From Macrostomum hystrix (taxonomy: Eukaryota > Platyhelminthes > Macrostomidae), in the NCBI GenBank assembly GCA_950097015.1, contig CATNEN010000033.1:2728001-2792000 (forward strand): DNA of 64,000 bases. Direction: 5' to 3'. The notes under the pieces are model-generated. The model was not told the origin of the DNA. It did not search any database and saw nothing but the letters and a program-made list of their open reading frames with translations. The translations under genes and the position numbers were made by a program. Shown in pieces: positions 1 through 11,110 of the stretch. Within the stretch, counting starts at the first letter, position 1. Every line of letters begins with the position of its first letter.

Positions 1-400
1 GGAGATGTCAAGGCTATGATCAGAGATGAGCATGCAAAAAAATATTTTTGGCTGGGTACATCTTTATGGCGTCAGCATCAGAAGACAGGAAAGACAATGC
101 TGGACAGTACTCGCTCGTAAAGAACAGTTAAAGCAGATAGAAACACATGTAGAATTGTGGCAAAAGCTGGGCTTAAGGCTATTGTAAATTTCATAGGTAA
201 AACTCTAAGCATCTGTTGTGTAATTGCAAAATCTCGGGCCGGTATAGTTTGAGCTGTCAGGCTAGGATCTGCAGCAATAACCAGCCTAGGCTGTAAGCTG
301 ATAGTAGGGCCAGTACTAACACGCCTCCGTTAGCTGATGAAAATTTCATTGATATCCAGTAGATTGAGCGCCATGCTAGTACTGACCATTGGGACATATG

Positions 401-437
<37 letters not shown>

Positions 438-807
438 AGACGGAGCCTCAGTCGCCATGCCAGTTTAGATAGCGCAAATGCTGCAATCATTGACCAGCAG
501 ACCAATTGATACAGCCAGCAATACTGACCTGGGTTGGCCTGTGATGGGACAGTTTGAGAACATCTCATTAACTGATTTGCTAATCAAATTTATGCCTTGT
601 TAGCTCAGCACTACTTACTACTTTCAGCATCATTTCTGATGATCTGTTTTCTGTTCGAATAATTTTCTGCGGTTAGTTTTCCTTGGCTGTGATATCGGGT
701 CTTCTCCGAAAAACTGAGGGAGTCGGATGAATGACAGAGATAGGAGATAGGAGACACGGTAGTGAGGGAGAGAGGCCTCCAAAAAGACAAAGAGAAGGGA
801 AACGAGA
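1..807. other. No gene recognised (left edge)
   Basis: I see no exon with splice sites or a recognisable protein here. A trinucleotide run at 401-437 gives a short polyglutamine-like open frame on the minus strand, but the residues around it resemble no family I know. From about 720 the sequence becomes purine-rich and leads into the array that follows. Confidence 0.5.
401..437. repeat. (CTG)n / (CAG)n microsatellite
   Basis: About 12 copies of CTG on the plus strand, with one TTG variant near the start. Read on the minus strand it is CAG and would encode glutamine, but no supported exon contains it. Confidence 0.9.
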
Positions 808-1607
808 GGTAGATGAGAGAGGGAGAGAGTAGATGAGAGAGGGAGAGAGTAGATGAGAGAGGGAGAGAGTAGATGAGAGAGGGAGAGTGTAGATGAGAGA
901 GGGAGAGAGTAGATGAGAGAGGGAGAGTGTAGATTAGAGAGGGAGAGTGTAGATGAGAGAGGGAGAGTGTAGATGAGAGAGGGAGAGTGTAGATGAGAGA
1001 GGGAGAGTGTAGATTAGAGAGGGAGAGTGTAGATGAGAGAGGGAGAGTGTAGATGAGAGAGGGAGAGTGTAGATGAGAGAGGGAGAGAGTAGATGAGAGA
1101 GGGAGAGAGTAGATGAGAGAGGGAGAGAGTAGATGAGAGAGGGAGAGAGTAGATGAGAGAGGGAGAGAGTAGATGAGAGAGGGAGAGTGTAGATGAGAGA
1201 GGGAGAGTGTAGATGAGAGAGGGAGAGAGTAGATGAGAGAGGGAGAGAGTAGATGAGAGAGGGAGAGAGTAGATGAGAGAGGGAGAGAGTAGATGAGAGA
1301 GGGAGATGGTAGATGAAAGAGGGAGAGAGTAGATTAGAGAGGGAGACAGTAGATTAGAGAGGGAGAGAGTAGATTAGAGAGGGAGAGAGTAGATGAGAGA
1401 GGGAGATGGTAGATGAAAGAGGGAGAGAGTAGATTAGAGAGGGAGACAGTAGATTAGAGAGGGAGAGAGTAGATTAGAGAGGGAGAGAGTAGATGAAAGA
1501 GGGAGAGAGTAGATTAGAGAGGGAGAGAGTAGATGAAAGAGGGAGAGAGTAGATTAGAGAGGGAGAGTGTAGATGAGAGAGGGAGAGAGTAGATTAGAGA
1601 GGGAAAG
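808..1607. repeat. 20-bp purine-rich minisatellite
   Basis: Tandem units of 20 bp (agatgagagagggagagagt), about 40 copies. Variants (agattagag, gagagtgt, gagacagt, gatggt) cluster in the right half. There are almost no pyrimidines except T on this strand. It lies downstream of the hexosaminidase gene and no exon is seen in it. Confidence 0.95.
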
Positions 1608-2054
1608 AGGCAGATAGGAAGCGGTGGCAAGTGCTAGAGGGACAATACATGAGGACATCGAAGACATGGACAAGATCCACGACATTAAAATGTTTTGTCT
1701 AACTCAAGACAGTTATAAGTCCATAAGTCCATATGTCGCAGGCAAGTTCACACAAAGCCGTACACATTGTATTTCTACAGCGAACAGGCAGGCAAACAAA
1801 AATCAATAGACTCTAAAGCCACAATTTCTTAAGATTTTCAGGGACTCCTGCGACTGAACAGTTATTTACCATTGCCGTCTTCATTTGCGCCACACACTCT
1901 TGACTGAGTGGCGAATGCTGAAAATCCGTACGTTAGAGGATGGGAAAACATTAGCGTTGGCCTTTCTGGACACAAACTCTGCGAACCTAGCATTGCTACT
2001 CACGAGTAGTACGCATCCTTCACGCCCTTTGGCTTCTTCAAAGGCTTATAACAT

Positions 2055-2060
2055 TTTATT
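2055..2060 (-). promoter_or_regulatory. Candidate poly(A) signal of the hexosaminidase gene
   Basis: The minus strand reads AATAAA just past the 14-bp minisatellite, about 450 nt after the last in-frame stop. If used, the minisatellite at 2069-2521 would be part of the 3' UTR. Confidence 0.35.
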
Positions 2061-2068
2061 CAACCCAG

Positions 2069-2521
2069 GTATTGTGTCATGGGTCATGTGTCATGGGTCA
2101 TGTGTCATGGGTCATGTGTCATGGGTCATGTGTCATGGGTCATGTGTCATGGGTCATGTGTCATAGGTCATGTGTCATGGGTCATGTGTCATGGGTCATG
2201 TGTCATGGGTCATGTGTCATGGGTCATGTGTCATGGGTCATGTGTCATGGGTCATGTGTCATGGGTCATGTGCCATGGGTCATGTGTCATGGGTCATGTG
2301 TCATGGGTCATGTGTCATGGGTCATGGGTCATGTGTCATGTGTCATGGGTCATGTGTCATGGGTCATGTGCCATGGGTCATGTGTCATGGGTCATGTGTC
2401 ATGGGTCATGTGTCATGGGTCATGTGTCATGGGTATGTGTCATGGGTCATGTGTCATGGGTCATGTATCATGGGTCATGTGTCATGGGTCATGTGTCATG
2501 GGTCATGTGTCGTGGGTCATA
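2069..2521. repeat. 14-bp minisatellite (gtcatgggtcatgt)
   Basis: About 32 units of 14 bp with a few single-base variants and a few length variants (2326-2344, 2432-2440). All three forward frames stay open, giving meaningless Cys/His/Val/Met repeats. It lies at the 3' end of the hexosaminidase gene. Confidence 0.95.
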
Positions 2522-5407
2522 ATGGGTTTAATAGTCATCAACTTTGCCCAACCTCGATTCAGTTCAAGCATCTTCGCACTCACCGAGAAAGCCATCAAAA
2601 TTTCTGACGTCGAAACGCCCCGACCGCTTCCGCTGCCTCGGCCTTGAAATTCCGCCCAGTCAGGTCGTTGCTGCGACAACGGCGACTGGCACATGGCGGG
2701 ACCTCCTGCCACTCCTACCCGGATTCCGCGACTGGAGTGATGAGGATCAGAGTGATTGGGATTGGGTGGGTGAGTGGCAGAGCATTTAACGCGTTTGCCT
2801 CTCGCAACAAAATCCCTGAGTCCGATTCCGCGGCGAGGCCACATTCATTTGGGATCGGAGTGATTGGGATCGGAGTGATTGGGATCGGAGTGATTGGGAT
2901 CGGAGTGATTGGGATCGGAGTGATTGGGATCGGAGTGATTGGGATCGGAGTGATTGGGATCGGAGTGATTGGGATCGGAGTGATTGGGATCGGAGTGATT
3001 GGGATCGGAGTGATTGGGATCGGAGTGATTGGGATCGGAGTGATTGGGATCGGAGTGATTGGGATCGGAGTGATTGGGATCGGAGTGATTGGGATCGGAG
3101 TGATTGGGATCGGAACGACTCACGCCATCATCCTGCAGTTCTGTTCCTCGATCCGAGGCGCGGCCTCCACTGGTTCCGTCGCGGCATCGCCGGACCAGAG
3201 CTGCTCGGCCACTGCGCTGACGGAAGGCCAGGCGCGGGGTGTCACAGTCTGGTCGCTCTGGAATTCCGTCCACATGCAGGCCTCGCCCCCCAGGTCCCCT
3301 GGCGAAGGCCGGAACCGGTACCGCTTTACCCAGTCAGCGCCGTAGCCCCGATTGTCCAGGTACCACTCCTCGGAGCGGATTAGGCGAAAGCGCTGTCGCC
3401 ACTTGTCCAGCTTGCTGGAGTCGCGGGTGATCCACACCTGCACGATGGTGTCGCTGGGCAGCTGGTGCGGGGGTGCCGAGTTTTTGGAAGGGTTTACGAG
3501 GCTGGATTAGTTTGGATTTTACTAGCGGACGAAAATTAGTGCACACTGACTGAGAGAGTGTGACTGAGAGAGTGTGACTGAGAGAGTGTGACTGAGAGAG
3601 TGTGACTGAGAGAGTGTGACCGAGAGAGTGTGACTGAGAGAGTGTGACTGAGAGAGTGTGACTGAGAGAGTGTGACTGAGAGAGTGTGACTGAGAGAGTG
3701 TGACTGAGAGAGTGTGACTGAGAGAGTTTGACTGAGAGAGTGTGACTGAGAGAGTGTGACTGAGAGAGTGTGACTGAGCGAGTGTGACTGAGACTGAGAG
3801 GAAGTGACAGAGAATGAAAAAAGAAAAATGGGTCCCGCACAGTGGGCCCTCACCTTAAGTGGATACTGCAAATTGTCCTTGTCGATGATGTCCTCCCAGA
3901 CTGTGATGGCCCTTCTATTCGGCAGATTGTCAACGATGCCAGCGAGTCTGCAGTACATTCGTGGTGATGAGTTTTTTTATTCCGCATTGCAAATCAATGG
4001 TTTCTTTTTCATCCAACTCACCTATTAGCGAAGTAAATGACCAGGTGTTCGTGAGCTGCAATTTTATTGTCTCGCATAAAATTTGCAATGGTGGCATTGA
4101 GCCGCCAGCAGTCCAGGGACACTTCGTCCATGCCCAGATGCAGCCAGCCGTCCGGGAACAGCTGGGCCACTTCCGCGTACAGCTCGGCCAGGAACTGGAA
4201 TGTGGCTGGCTTGCTAGGATCCAGCGGTCCCATGTAAGCCAGGCCATTGTAGGCGCACCAGGAGGCCAGGTCTGGCAAGGCGTGGCCCCACGAGTGCGTG
4301 TGGTCGGGCACGTCGAACTCGGGTATGACCCGGATGCCGCGCTGTCTGGCGAACTCCACCACATCCACAATGTCCTCGGCTGTGTAATAGTACTTGCCAC
4401 CAGCGAATGCGCTCTGTGTGCGGATGGATTTGCTGATTGATGGACGGATTGATTGATTGATTGACTGATTGATTGGCTGATTGATTGATTGATTGATTGA
4501 TTGACTAGCTGTTTGATGGACTAATTGATGGGCTGATTGATTTTTTTTCCAATTTATTGATTTGTGAATTAATTGATCAATTGATTAATTGATTAACAGA
4601 TTGATAAGTTGACAGATTGACTGATTGACTGATTGACTTATTGTTTTTGACTAGCTGATTGATTGATAGGTTGATTGATAGATTGTTTAGTTGATTGACT
4701 TACTTTTGGCTGGTTGACTCAATAACTGATCGGTCGAATGACAGACTGATATATAATTTAATCAGTTTATTGATGGATTGATAAACTGACTGATTGACTG
4801 ATTGATTGGTTAGTTGTTTAATTGATTGACTAATTGGTTGATTGCTTCATTGAGCGGCTCGCTGACTAACTGATGTAACGCACACTGACATTATTATGTA
4901 CCTTTGAAGCCATCTGCGGGAATTTCCGGCTCAGATAGGGAAATGACTGGTCGTCAACGATGTGCCAGTGGAATGCGTTCATCTTGTTCATCGCCATGGC
5001 CTCCTGCGGGTTTGGCCAGGTGATTATGACACAGTTCTGTCTGTGGTAAAACCGCTTCTTCGATGAAACCCACCAGATTTTCCATCAAGGTGGCCTTCTG
5101 GATGAAGTGCCTGGCTGTGTCCATCATGAAGCCGCGGTACTTGAAGGTCGGCCGGTCCTCGATCCGGTTCTCGTGAATCAAAATCTGTGAATTTAATCAC
5201 ATTAAGCCTGGTACGCTTTAGCTACTGTATATTTTCAGATAAGTAGTGCGCAGTGAAAGTTATTGCAGACTTTAAGGCGCAGCACAATTAAGGGTGTAAT
5301 AATATTTAAACCTTAGTTAACGGTGTGGCAAACTTATTAAAGCGTGATCCTCTTCCATCAAAGAGAGTCTTAGCTGCTAGTCTTCTAACATACTAAAAAT
5401 ATAATTT

Positions 5408-5463
<56 letters not shown>

Positions 5464-8296
5464 GTCAGGGCTCTCTCCTTGAGGCCTCTCTCCTCCAGAC
5501 CTATCTCCTTCAGGGGTCTCTCCTTGAGGCCTCTCTCCTCCAGACCTATCTCCTTCAGGGCTCTCTCCTTCAGGGCTCTCTCCTTCAGGGCTCTCTCCTT
5601 CAGGGCTCTCTCCTTGAGGCCTCTCTCCTTCAGGGCTCTCTCCTTCAGGGCTCTCTCCTTCAGGGCTCTCTCCTTCAGGGCTCTCTCATTCAGGGCTCTC
5701 TCCTTCAGGGCTCTCTCCTTCAGGGCTCTCTACTTCAGGGCTCTCTCCTTCAGGGCTCTCTACTTCAGGGCTCTCTCCTTCAGGCCTCTCCTTCAGGGCT
5801 ATCTCCTTCAGGGCTCTCTCCTTCAGGGCTCTCTCCTTCAGGGCTCTCTCCTTCAGGGCTCTCTCCTTCAGGGCTCTCTCCTTCTGGGCTCTCTCCTTCT
5901 GGGCTCTCTCCTTCAGGGCTCTCTCCTTCAGGGCTCTCTCCTTCAGGGCTCTTTCCTTCAGGGCTTTCTCACTGACTATTTGCAACAATAAAGCATTTGT
6001 CAGTGCTGAAATTCCTATCGCTGACTTCAGTCCATTCCATTTCTAGCGAATTCTCATTTACTGATTGAAAATCGCAAAATTTAAAGCAAAAAAATGCAGA
6101 CCAGAAAGCTTAAAAAGGTCATATTTGCTTTCGTTCTAAAAAAATGCTTTTTGTGTTTTCCTACTCACGAGGACAGCAATTTCCTGAGCTGAAGCCGCTG
6201 TGTAAGCGAGGCCAGTAAAGCTAGAAGGAGTATTTTTGCTGTCTCCCTCTGTCTCCCTCTGTCTTCATCTGTCTCCCTCTGTCTTCATCTGTCTCCCACT
6301 GTCTCTCTCTGTCTCTCTCTGTCTCCCTCTGTCTCCCTCTGTCTCTCTCTGTCTCCCTCTGTCTCCCTCTGTCTTCATCTGTCTCCCACTGTCTCTCTCT
6401 GTCTCTCTCTGTCTCCCTCTGTCTCCCTCTGTCTCTCTCTGTCTCCCTCTGTCTCCCTCTGTCTCCCTCTGTCTCCCTCTGTCTCTCTCTGTCTCTCTCT
6501 GTCTCCCTCTGTCTCTCTCTGTCTCCCTCTGTCTCCCTCTGTCTCCCTCTGTCTCCCTCTGTCTCCCTCTGTCTCCCTCTGTCTCCCTCTGTCTCTCTCT
6601 GTCTCCCTCTGTCTCCCTCTGTCTCCCTCTGTCTCCCTCTGTCTCTCTCTGTCTCCCTCTGTCTCCCTCTGTCTTCATCTGTCTCCCACTGTCTTCATCT
6701 GTCTCCCTCTGTCTCCCTCTGTCTCCCTCTGTCTTCATCTGTCTCCCACTGTCTTCATCTGTCTCCCTCTGTCTCCCTCTGTCTCCCTCTGTCTCCCTCT
6801 GTCTCCCTCTGTCTCCCTCTGTCTCCCTCTGTCTCCCTCTGTCTCCCTCTGTCTCCCTCTGTCTCTCTCTGTCTCCCTCTGTCTCTCTCTGTCTCCCTCT
6901 GTCTCCCTCTGTCTCTCTCTGTCTCCCTCTGTCTCCCTCTGTCTCCCTCTGTCTCCCTCTGTCTCCCTCTGTCTCTCTCTGTCTCCCTCTGTCTCCCTCT
7001 GTCTCCCTCTGTCTCCCTCTGTCTCCCTCTGTCTCTCTCTGTCTCCCTCTGTCTCCCTCTGTCTCTCTCTGTCTCCCTCTGTCTCTCTCTGTCTCTCTCT
7101 GTCTCCCTCTGTCTCCCTCTGTCTCCCTCTGTCTCCCTCTGTCTCCCTCTGTCTCCCTCTGTCTCCCTCTGTCTCCCTCTGTCTCCCACTGTCTTCATCT
7201 GTCTCCCTCTGTCTCCCTCTGTCTCCCTCTGTCTTCATCTGTCTCCCACTGTCTTCATCTGTCTCCCTCTGTCTCTCTCTGTCTCCCTCTGTCTCCCTCT
7301 GTCTTCATCTGTCTCCCACTGTCTTCATCTGTCTCCCTCTGTCTCCCTCTGTCTCCCTCTGTCTCCCTCTGTCTCCCTGTCTCCCTTTCTCCTCTAGTGC
7401 GCCTTGCTAATAATAATAATATTAATAAGGAGTTACCTGGTCGGGTCTGATTCGTGCGACAAAGAACAGCTGAGCAATGGTCTCAAGTCCGCGGATCACT
7501 CCCCAGTTCTCCTGCGCAGCCAGCCGAATGCCGGTCGGGCCGACTCGCACTTCGTCTGCAGCGAGTTGAAAATCAAGTGAGAATAGACGAAGAGAGGGAG
7601 AATGAAAGGGAGAACGAGATGGAGAGGGAGAGGAACTGTGAGAGGCAGAGGGAGAGGGAGAGGAACGGTGAGAGGTAGAGGGAGACGGAGAGGGAGATGA
7701 TGAGACGAAGAGGGAGAGAAATAGGGAGGTGGCAGGATCTCACAGTCCTCCCGCATGTCCAGATGCGGGTATCGCAGGAAGGTCTCATTCCGAACGCTGA
7801 TAAACAGAGTGTCGATTGATTGATTGCCGCCGGCTCCGACGCTCATCTTTCGGCTGGCGGCCAGAGCATCGGCCGGATCGTCGCTGACCGCGGCCACGTC
7901 GCCGAAGGCTCTTCGGGCGAAACGAGCAGCGGCCAGCCGGCACAGCTCATCGAGCTGAGCTCCGCCGAGCAGGCGCAGCCGGAGCTGCCGGGACAGGAGC
8001 AGAGTTCGGTGCCTCCTGCCCGCCGGGTTCGAGTGCTGCCGGCGCGACTCAAACCGCGGCCGCGGCCAAACCTGGGCCACTGAGGCCGGAGGTGCAGCCC
8101 ACAGCGGATAGGACGGGTCCGTCGGATTGTTGATGAAGAAGGCATTTCGGTCGTTGGGCTCGGAGCGAAGCTCAATGCGGTCAACGTGCAGGCCGCCCCG
8201 GTGGGAGAAATCCGCCAGCTTGAGCTCTGTCAGCTGCACGCGAACTGCCGGAATGAGCGGGTGCGAAATCTTGGCACATTTGCAACTTTGAGACAT
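2503..8296 (-). CDS. HEXA/HEXB: Beta-N-acetylhexosaminidase (GH20), eight exons
   Basis: Glycoside hydrolase family 20 enzyme that removes terminal beta-GlcNAc/GalNAc; animal members are lysosomal or secreted. Exons, each joined in phase through GT-AG sites: 8296-7744, 7555-7437, 5184-5074, 5003-4902, 4413-4022, 3947-3854, 3461-3124, 2731-2503. The N-terminal domain has VWPRP and [13 protein letters not shown], then the barrel entry [45 protein letters not shown], the catalytic Asp-Glu pair in [13 protein letters not shown], and GGEACMW plus AVAEQLW near the end. HLGMDEV replaces the usual HLGGDEV. The 5' end is uncertain: the first ATG at 8296 has no signal peptide and an acceptor lies just inside (after GTGCAG), so an upstream signal-peptide exon is probably missing. 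The 3' end is also open: either the stop at 2503 or a donor at 2583. About 610-650 aa, against about 530 for human HEXA. Confidence 0.88.
2766..2851 (+). mobile_element. Truncated tRNA-derived SINE in a hexosaminidase intron
   Basis: About 75 bp match, with roughly nine differences, the minus-strand copy at 25738-25813. An A-box-like part (gtggcagagc) is followed by gcgtttgcctctcgca and a B-box region (gagtccgattcc). The match stops at cattcatttggg, where the 15-bp minisatellite starts. The copy lies inside the last hexosaminidase intron, antisense to the gene. Confidence 0.7.
2852..3114. repeat. 15-bp minisatellite (gatcggagtgattgg), nearly perfect
   Basis: About 17 almost identical units fill the intron 2732-3123 right up to the exon 3461-3124 donor, whose gtgagt starts within ten bases of the array. 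The near-identity suggests recent expansion. The unit is five codons, so two strands read as endless pentapeptides with no biological meaning. Confidence 0.95.
3547..3793. repeat. 14-bp minisatellite (tgactgagagagtg)
   Basis: About 18 units inside the hexosaminidase intron 3462-3853. It has nearly uniform units and no resemblance to the 14-bp repeat at 2069-2521. Confidence 0.95.
4437..4860. repeat. Degenerate (TTGA)n-rich tract
   Basis: The intron 4414-4901 is built from decayed ttgattgac/ttgattgat tetranucleotide runs. The divergence makes this one of the oldest-looking arrays in the gene. Confidence 0.75.
5384..5462 (+). mobile_element. Helitron 5' end with (GCTT)n
   Basis: The sequence tcttctaacatactaaaaat followed by tttctgcttgcttgcttg parallels the 5' end of the non-autonomous Helitron at 50624 (tctaatatactaaaaatg, then cttgcttgcttg). 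No CTAG-type 3' end follows; the (GCTT)n run passes directly into a 15-bp minisatellite. It lies in the 2.25-kb hexosaminidase intron. Confidence 0.5.
5463..5972. repeat. 15-bp minisatellite (ctctctccttcaggg)
   Basis: About 34 units with scattered substitutions (cttgagg, cttctgg, tacttc), starting directly after the (GCTT)n tract. Intronic within the hexosaminidase gene. Confidence 0.95.
6239..7388. repeat. 10-bp pyrimidine minisatellite (gtctccctct)
   Basis: About 115 units, with blocks of variants (gtcttcatct, gtctcccact, gtctctctct) recurring together, which implies that multi-unit segments were copied. The plus strand is almost purely pyrimidine apart from the G of each unit. It fills the hexosaminidase intron 5185-7436. 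Confidence 0.95.
7580..7735. repeat. Purine-rich simple sequence
   Basis: Irregular gagagggagagg-type sequence fills the hexosaminidase intron 7556-7743. No clean unit. Confidence 0.7.
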
Positions 8297-8394
8297 GAGT
8301 CGATGCTAGAGAGCGCCTTAGAAACAGGAGGCTAATCTAGGGGAATCCCCACTGACACGAAGCTACTTAAGGGGTATTTCCTAAGGTAGGAGGC

Positions 8395-8930
8395 TACCTT
8401 GGGGGAATTCCTTGGGATATTAATGCTTGAAGCGGGAATCCCTTTGGACATTGATGCTTAAAGCGGGGAATCCTTAGGACATTTATGCTTAAATCGAGAA
8501 ATCCCTTAGGACATTAGTGCTTAAAGCGGGGAATCCTTAGGACATTTATGCTTAAATCGAGAAATCCCTTAGGACATTAGTGCTTAAAGCGGGGAATCCT
8601 TAGGACATTGATGCTTAAATCGGGGAATCCCTTAGGACATTATTGCTTAAATCGGGGAATCCTTAGGACATTGATGCTTAAATCGGGGAATCCCTTAGGA
8701 CATTATTGCTTAAATCGGGGAATCCTTAGGACATTAGTGCTTAAATCGGGGAATCCCTTAGGACATTAGTGCTTAAACCGGGGAATCCCTTAGGACATTA
8801 GTGCTTAAACCGGGGAATCCCTTAGGACATTGATGCTTAAAGCGGGGAATCCATTAGGACATTAGTGCTTAAAGCGGGGAATCCATTAGGACATTAGTGC
8901 TTAAAGCGGGGAATCCCACGGGACATCGGT
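8395..8930. repeat. 31-32-bp minisatellite
   Basis: About 16 units with core gcttaaatcggggaatccct and flank aggacattagt. Units drift slowly along the array (aagcgggg, aatcgggg, aaccgggg). It lies upstream of the hexosaminidase first recognised exon, probably in its 5' intron or flank. Confidence 0.92.
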
Positions 8931-9499
8931 AAGTATTGCACGGAGTTCCTTTGGACAATGGTGTCAGTTGTGGAAATCACTTGGAACATTGGCGCTGATT
9001 GGGAAAAATTAGAGGGGAATCCCTTATATTTTCATTAGCCTTGGGGTTGGGAATTCTTCAACCTTCGTGTCTGTTAGCAGGAATCCCTTGAGGCAAAAAT
9101 GTCCATAGGGAGGGAAATGCTTTCATTTTCAGCAGCCTTCTGGGATTCCCCAACCTTCGTGTGGGCTGCTGCGGCTGACGTTGGATCCTTCGCCGGTGGC
9201 TGGCAGGCCCGGCCGGATCGCGGATGCCGCCTGGCGACCGCTGCTAGAAACTACAGAGCCGAGACACTTTGGCGTGACGTTGCACAGCGCCAAGCAAACG
9301 GTCAGACTGCAGAACTGCTGCATGACTGAGAACTGCCAGCATCTGCCAGATGTCCACTTCTGACTAAAGCAGCGAATTATACAGCAAAATACTATGTACA
9401 GCTTCTTTAATGAGATATGAGAGTTATGAGACAGAATAGGGCAGTCAGTGGCATAGTCTGCGGTAGCTGCTACTAGAGGCAAAGACTTCATGCCGTCGC

Positions 9500-10195
9500 C
9501 AACCCATAAAACTGTTCCCTGCTGCGATTCTAGAACCTATTTCCTGCTGCGATTCTAGAAACTATTCCTGCTGCGATTCTATAAACTATTCCCTGCTGCG
9601 ATTCTATAAACTATTCCCTGCTGCGATTCTAGTACTATTATCTGCTGCGATTCTAGAAACTATTCCTGCTGCGATTCTAGAAACTATTCCTGCAGCGATT
9701 CTGGAAACTATTCCTGCTGCGATTCTGGAAACTATTACCTGCTGCGATTCTAGTAACTATTGCTGCTGCGATTCTAGTAACTATTGCTGCTGCGATTCTA
9801 GAAACTATTCCTGCTGCGATTCTGGAAACTATTCCTGCTGCGATTCTGGAAACTATTCCCTGCTGCGATTCTAGTACTATTATCTGCTGCGATTCTAGAA
9901 ACTATTCCTGCTGCGATTCTAGAAACTATTCCTGCTGCGATTCTGGAAACTATTCCTGCTGCGATTCTGGAAACTATTCCCTGCTGCGATTCTAGTAACT
10001 ATTGCTGCTGCGGTTCTAGAAACTATTCCTGCTGCGATTCTAGAAACTATTCCCTGCTGCGATTCTGGAAACTATTCCCCGCTGCGATTCTAGAAACTTT
10101 TTCCTGCTGCGATTCTAGAAACGATTCCCTGCTGCGATTCTAGAAACTATTCCCTGCTGCGATTCTAGAAACTATTCCCTGCTGCGATTCCAGCT
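9500..10195. repeat. 24-bp minisatellite (ctgctgcgattctagaaact core)
   Basis: About 28 units, with alternation of ctagaaac, ctggaaac and ctagtaac forms in repeating blocks. Between hexosaminidase and prospero. Confidence 0.93.
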
Positions 10196-10530
10196 GCTAA
10201 ATCCTACTTCGATTTTATAATTCAAATTTCTATTAGGTGTTGCAAAAGTAGACAATTTACGAGCTTTGGAATCCAATGCTTAGACCCAGCTAACTACGTG
10301 CTATAACAATATTTTAACTTATTACCTATTGTCGTAGCTATATTTTGAATGCTATGCAGACAAATAGAATTTCTATTTCTGTGTGGCCTTAATTTGTTCG
10401 CGAGCATATGCTCACAAATCAATAACCACTTATTTCGGCACTACATTATATTTTTTCTCAATATGGGACAGTTAAAAGCACGCACTGTCTGGATCTCCCA
10501 TGGTTCACTTTTCTAACGATTGGAAATACT
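10196..10530. other. AT-rich spacer, nothing recognised
   Basis: No exon, RNA gene or transposon end found on either strand between the 24-bp array and the pyrimidine tract. Confidence 0.5.
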
Positions 10531-10539
10531 TTTATGCGC

Positions 10540-11110
10540 ATACTCCCTCTCTCCCCCTCTCTTTCCCCTTTCTCTTCCCTCTCTCCTCCATAGTTGCTGG
10601 AATCGCAGCAGGGAACAGTTGCTGGGATCTCTCCCTCTCCTCCTCTCCCCTCTCTCCTCCCTCTCCCCCCTCTCTCCTCCTCTCTCCTCCCTCTCTCCTC
10701 CCTCTCCTCCCTCTCTCCCCTCTCTCCTCCCTCTCTCCTCCCTCTCCTCCCTCTCTCCCCTCTCTCCTCCCTCTCCTCCCTCTCTCCCCTCTCTCCTCCC
10801 TCTCCCCCCTCTCTCCTCCTCTCTCCCCCCTCTCTCCTCCCTCTCCTCCCTCTCTCCCCTCTCTCCTCCCTCTCTCCTCCCTCTCCTCCCTCTCTCCCCT
10901 CTCTCCTCCCTCTCCCCCTCTCCTCCCTCTCCTCCCTCTCTCCCCTCTCTCCTCCCTCTCCCCCCTCTCTCCTCCTCTCTCCCCCCTCTCTCCTCCCTCT
11001 CCTCCCTCTCCCCCCTCTCTCCTCCCTCTCCTTCCTCTCTCCCCTCTCTCCTACCTCTCCCCCTCTCCCTACTTTTCTCTTCTGCTCTTCTCTCTCTTCT
11101 CTCTCTGCTC
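10540..11110. repeat. Polypyrimidine (CTCTCTCCTCC)n tract
   Basis: Almost 570 bp of C and T only, in units of ctctctcctccctctcc with shuffled lengths. One non-pyrimidine island (10590-10630) carries ctggaatcgcagcaggg. The strong strand asymmetry allows triplex (H-DNA) folding. Confidence 0.92.

Noticed and set aside
257-568. Polyglutamine open frame on the minus strand
   Set aside because: Only a CAG microsatellite keeps it noticeable; flanking residues match no family and no splice sites fit.
6169-6220. A 52-nt minus-strand stretch with acceptor (ctag) and donor (gtgagt) in the hexosaminidase intron
   Set aside because: The neighbouring exons (ending at 7437 and starting at 5184) join in phase without it and give the normal family spacing between the GLETIAQL and FKYRGF motifs; adding 52 nt would break the frame.
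6236-7450. 404-codon plus frame and long minus frames rich in RQRETEGD
   Set aside because: Translation of the 10-bp minisatellite in a hexosaminidase intron.
9129-9491. Minus-strand frame with a possible signal peptide (MQQFCSLTVCLALC) upstream of hexosaminidase
   Set aside because: It is in the right place for a missing first exon, but no donor in the right phase is convincing and the rest of the frame resembles nothing.
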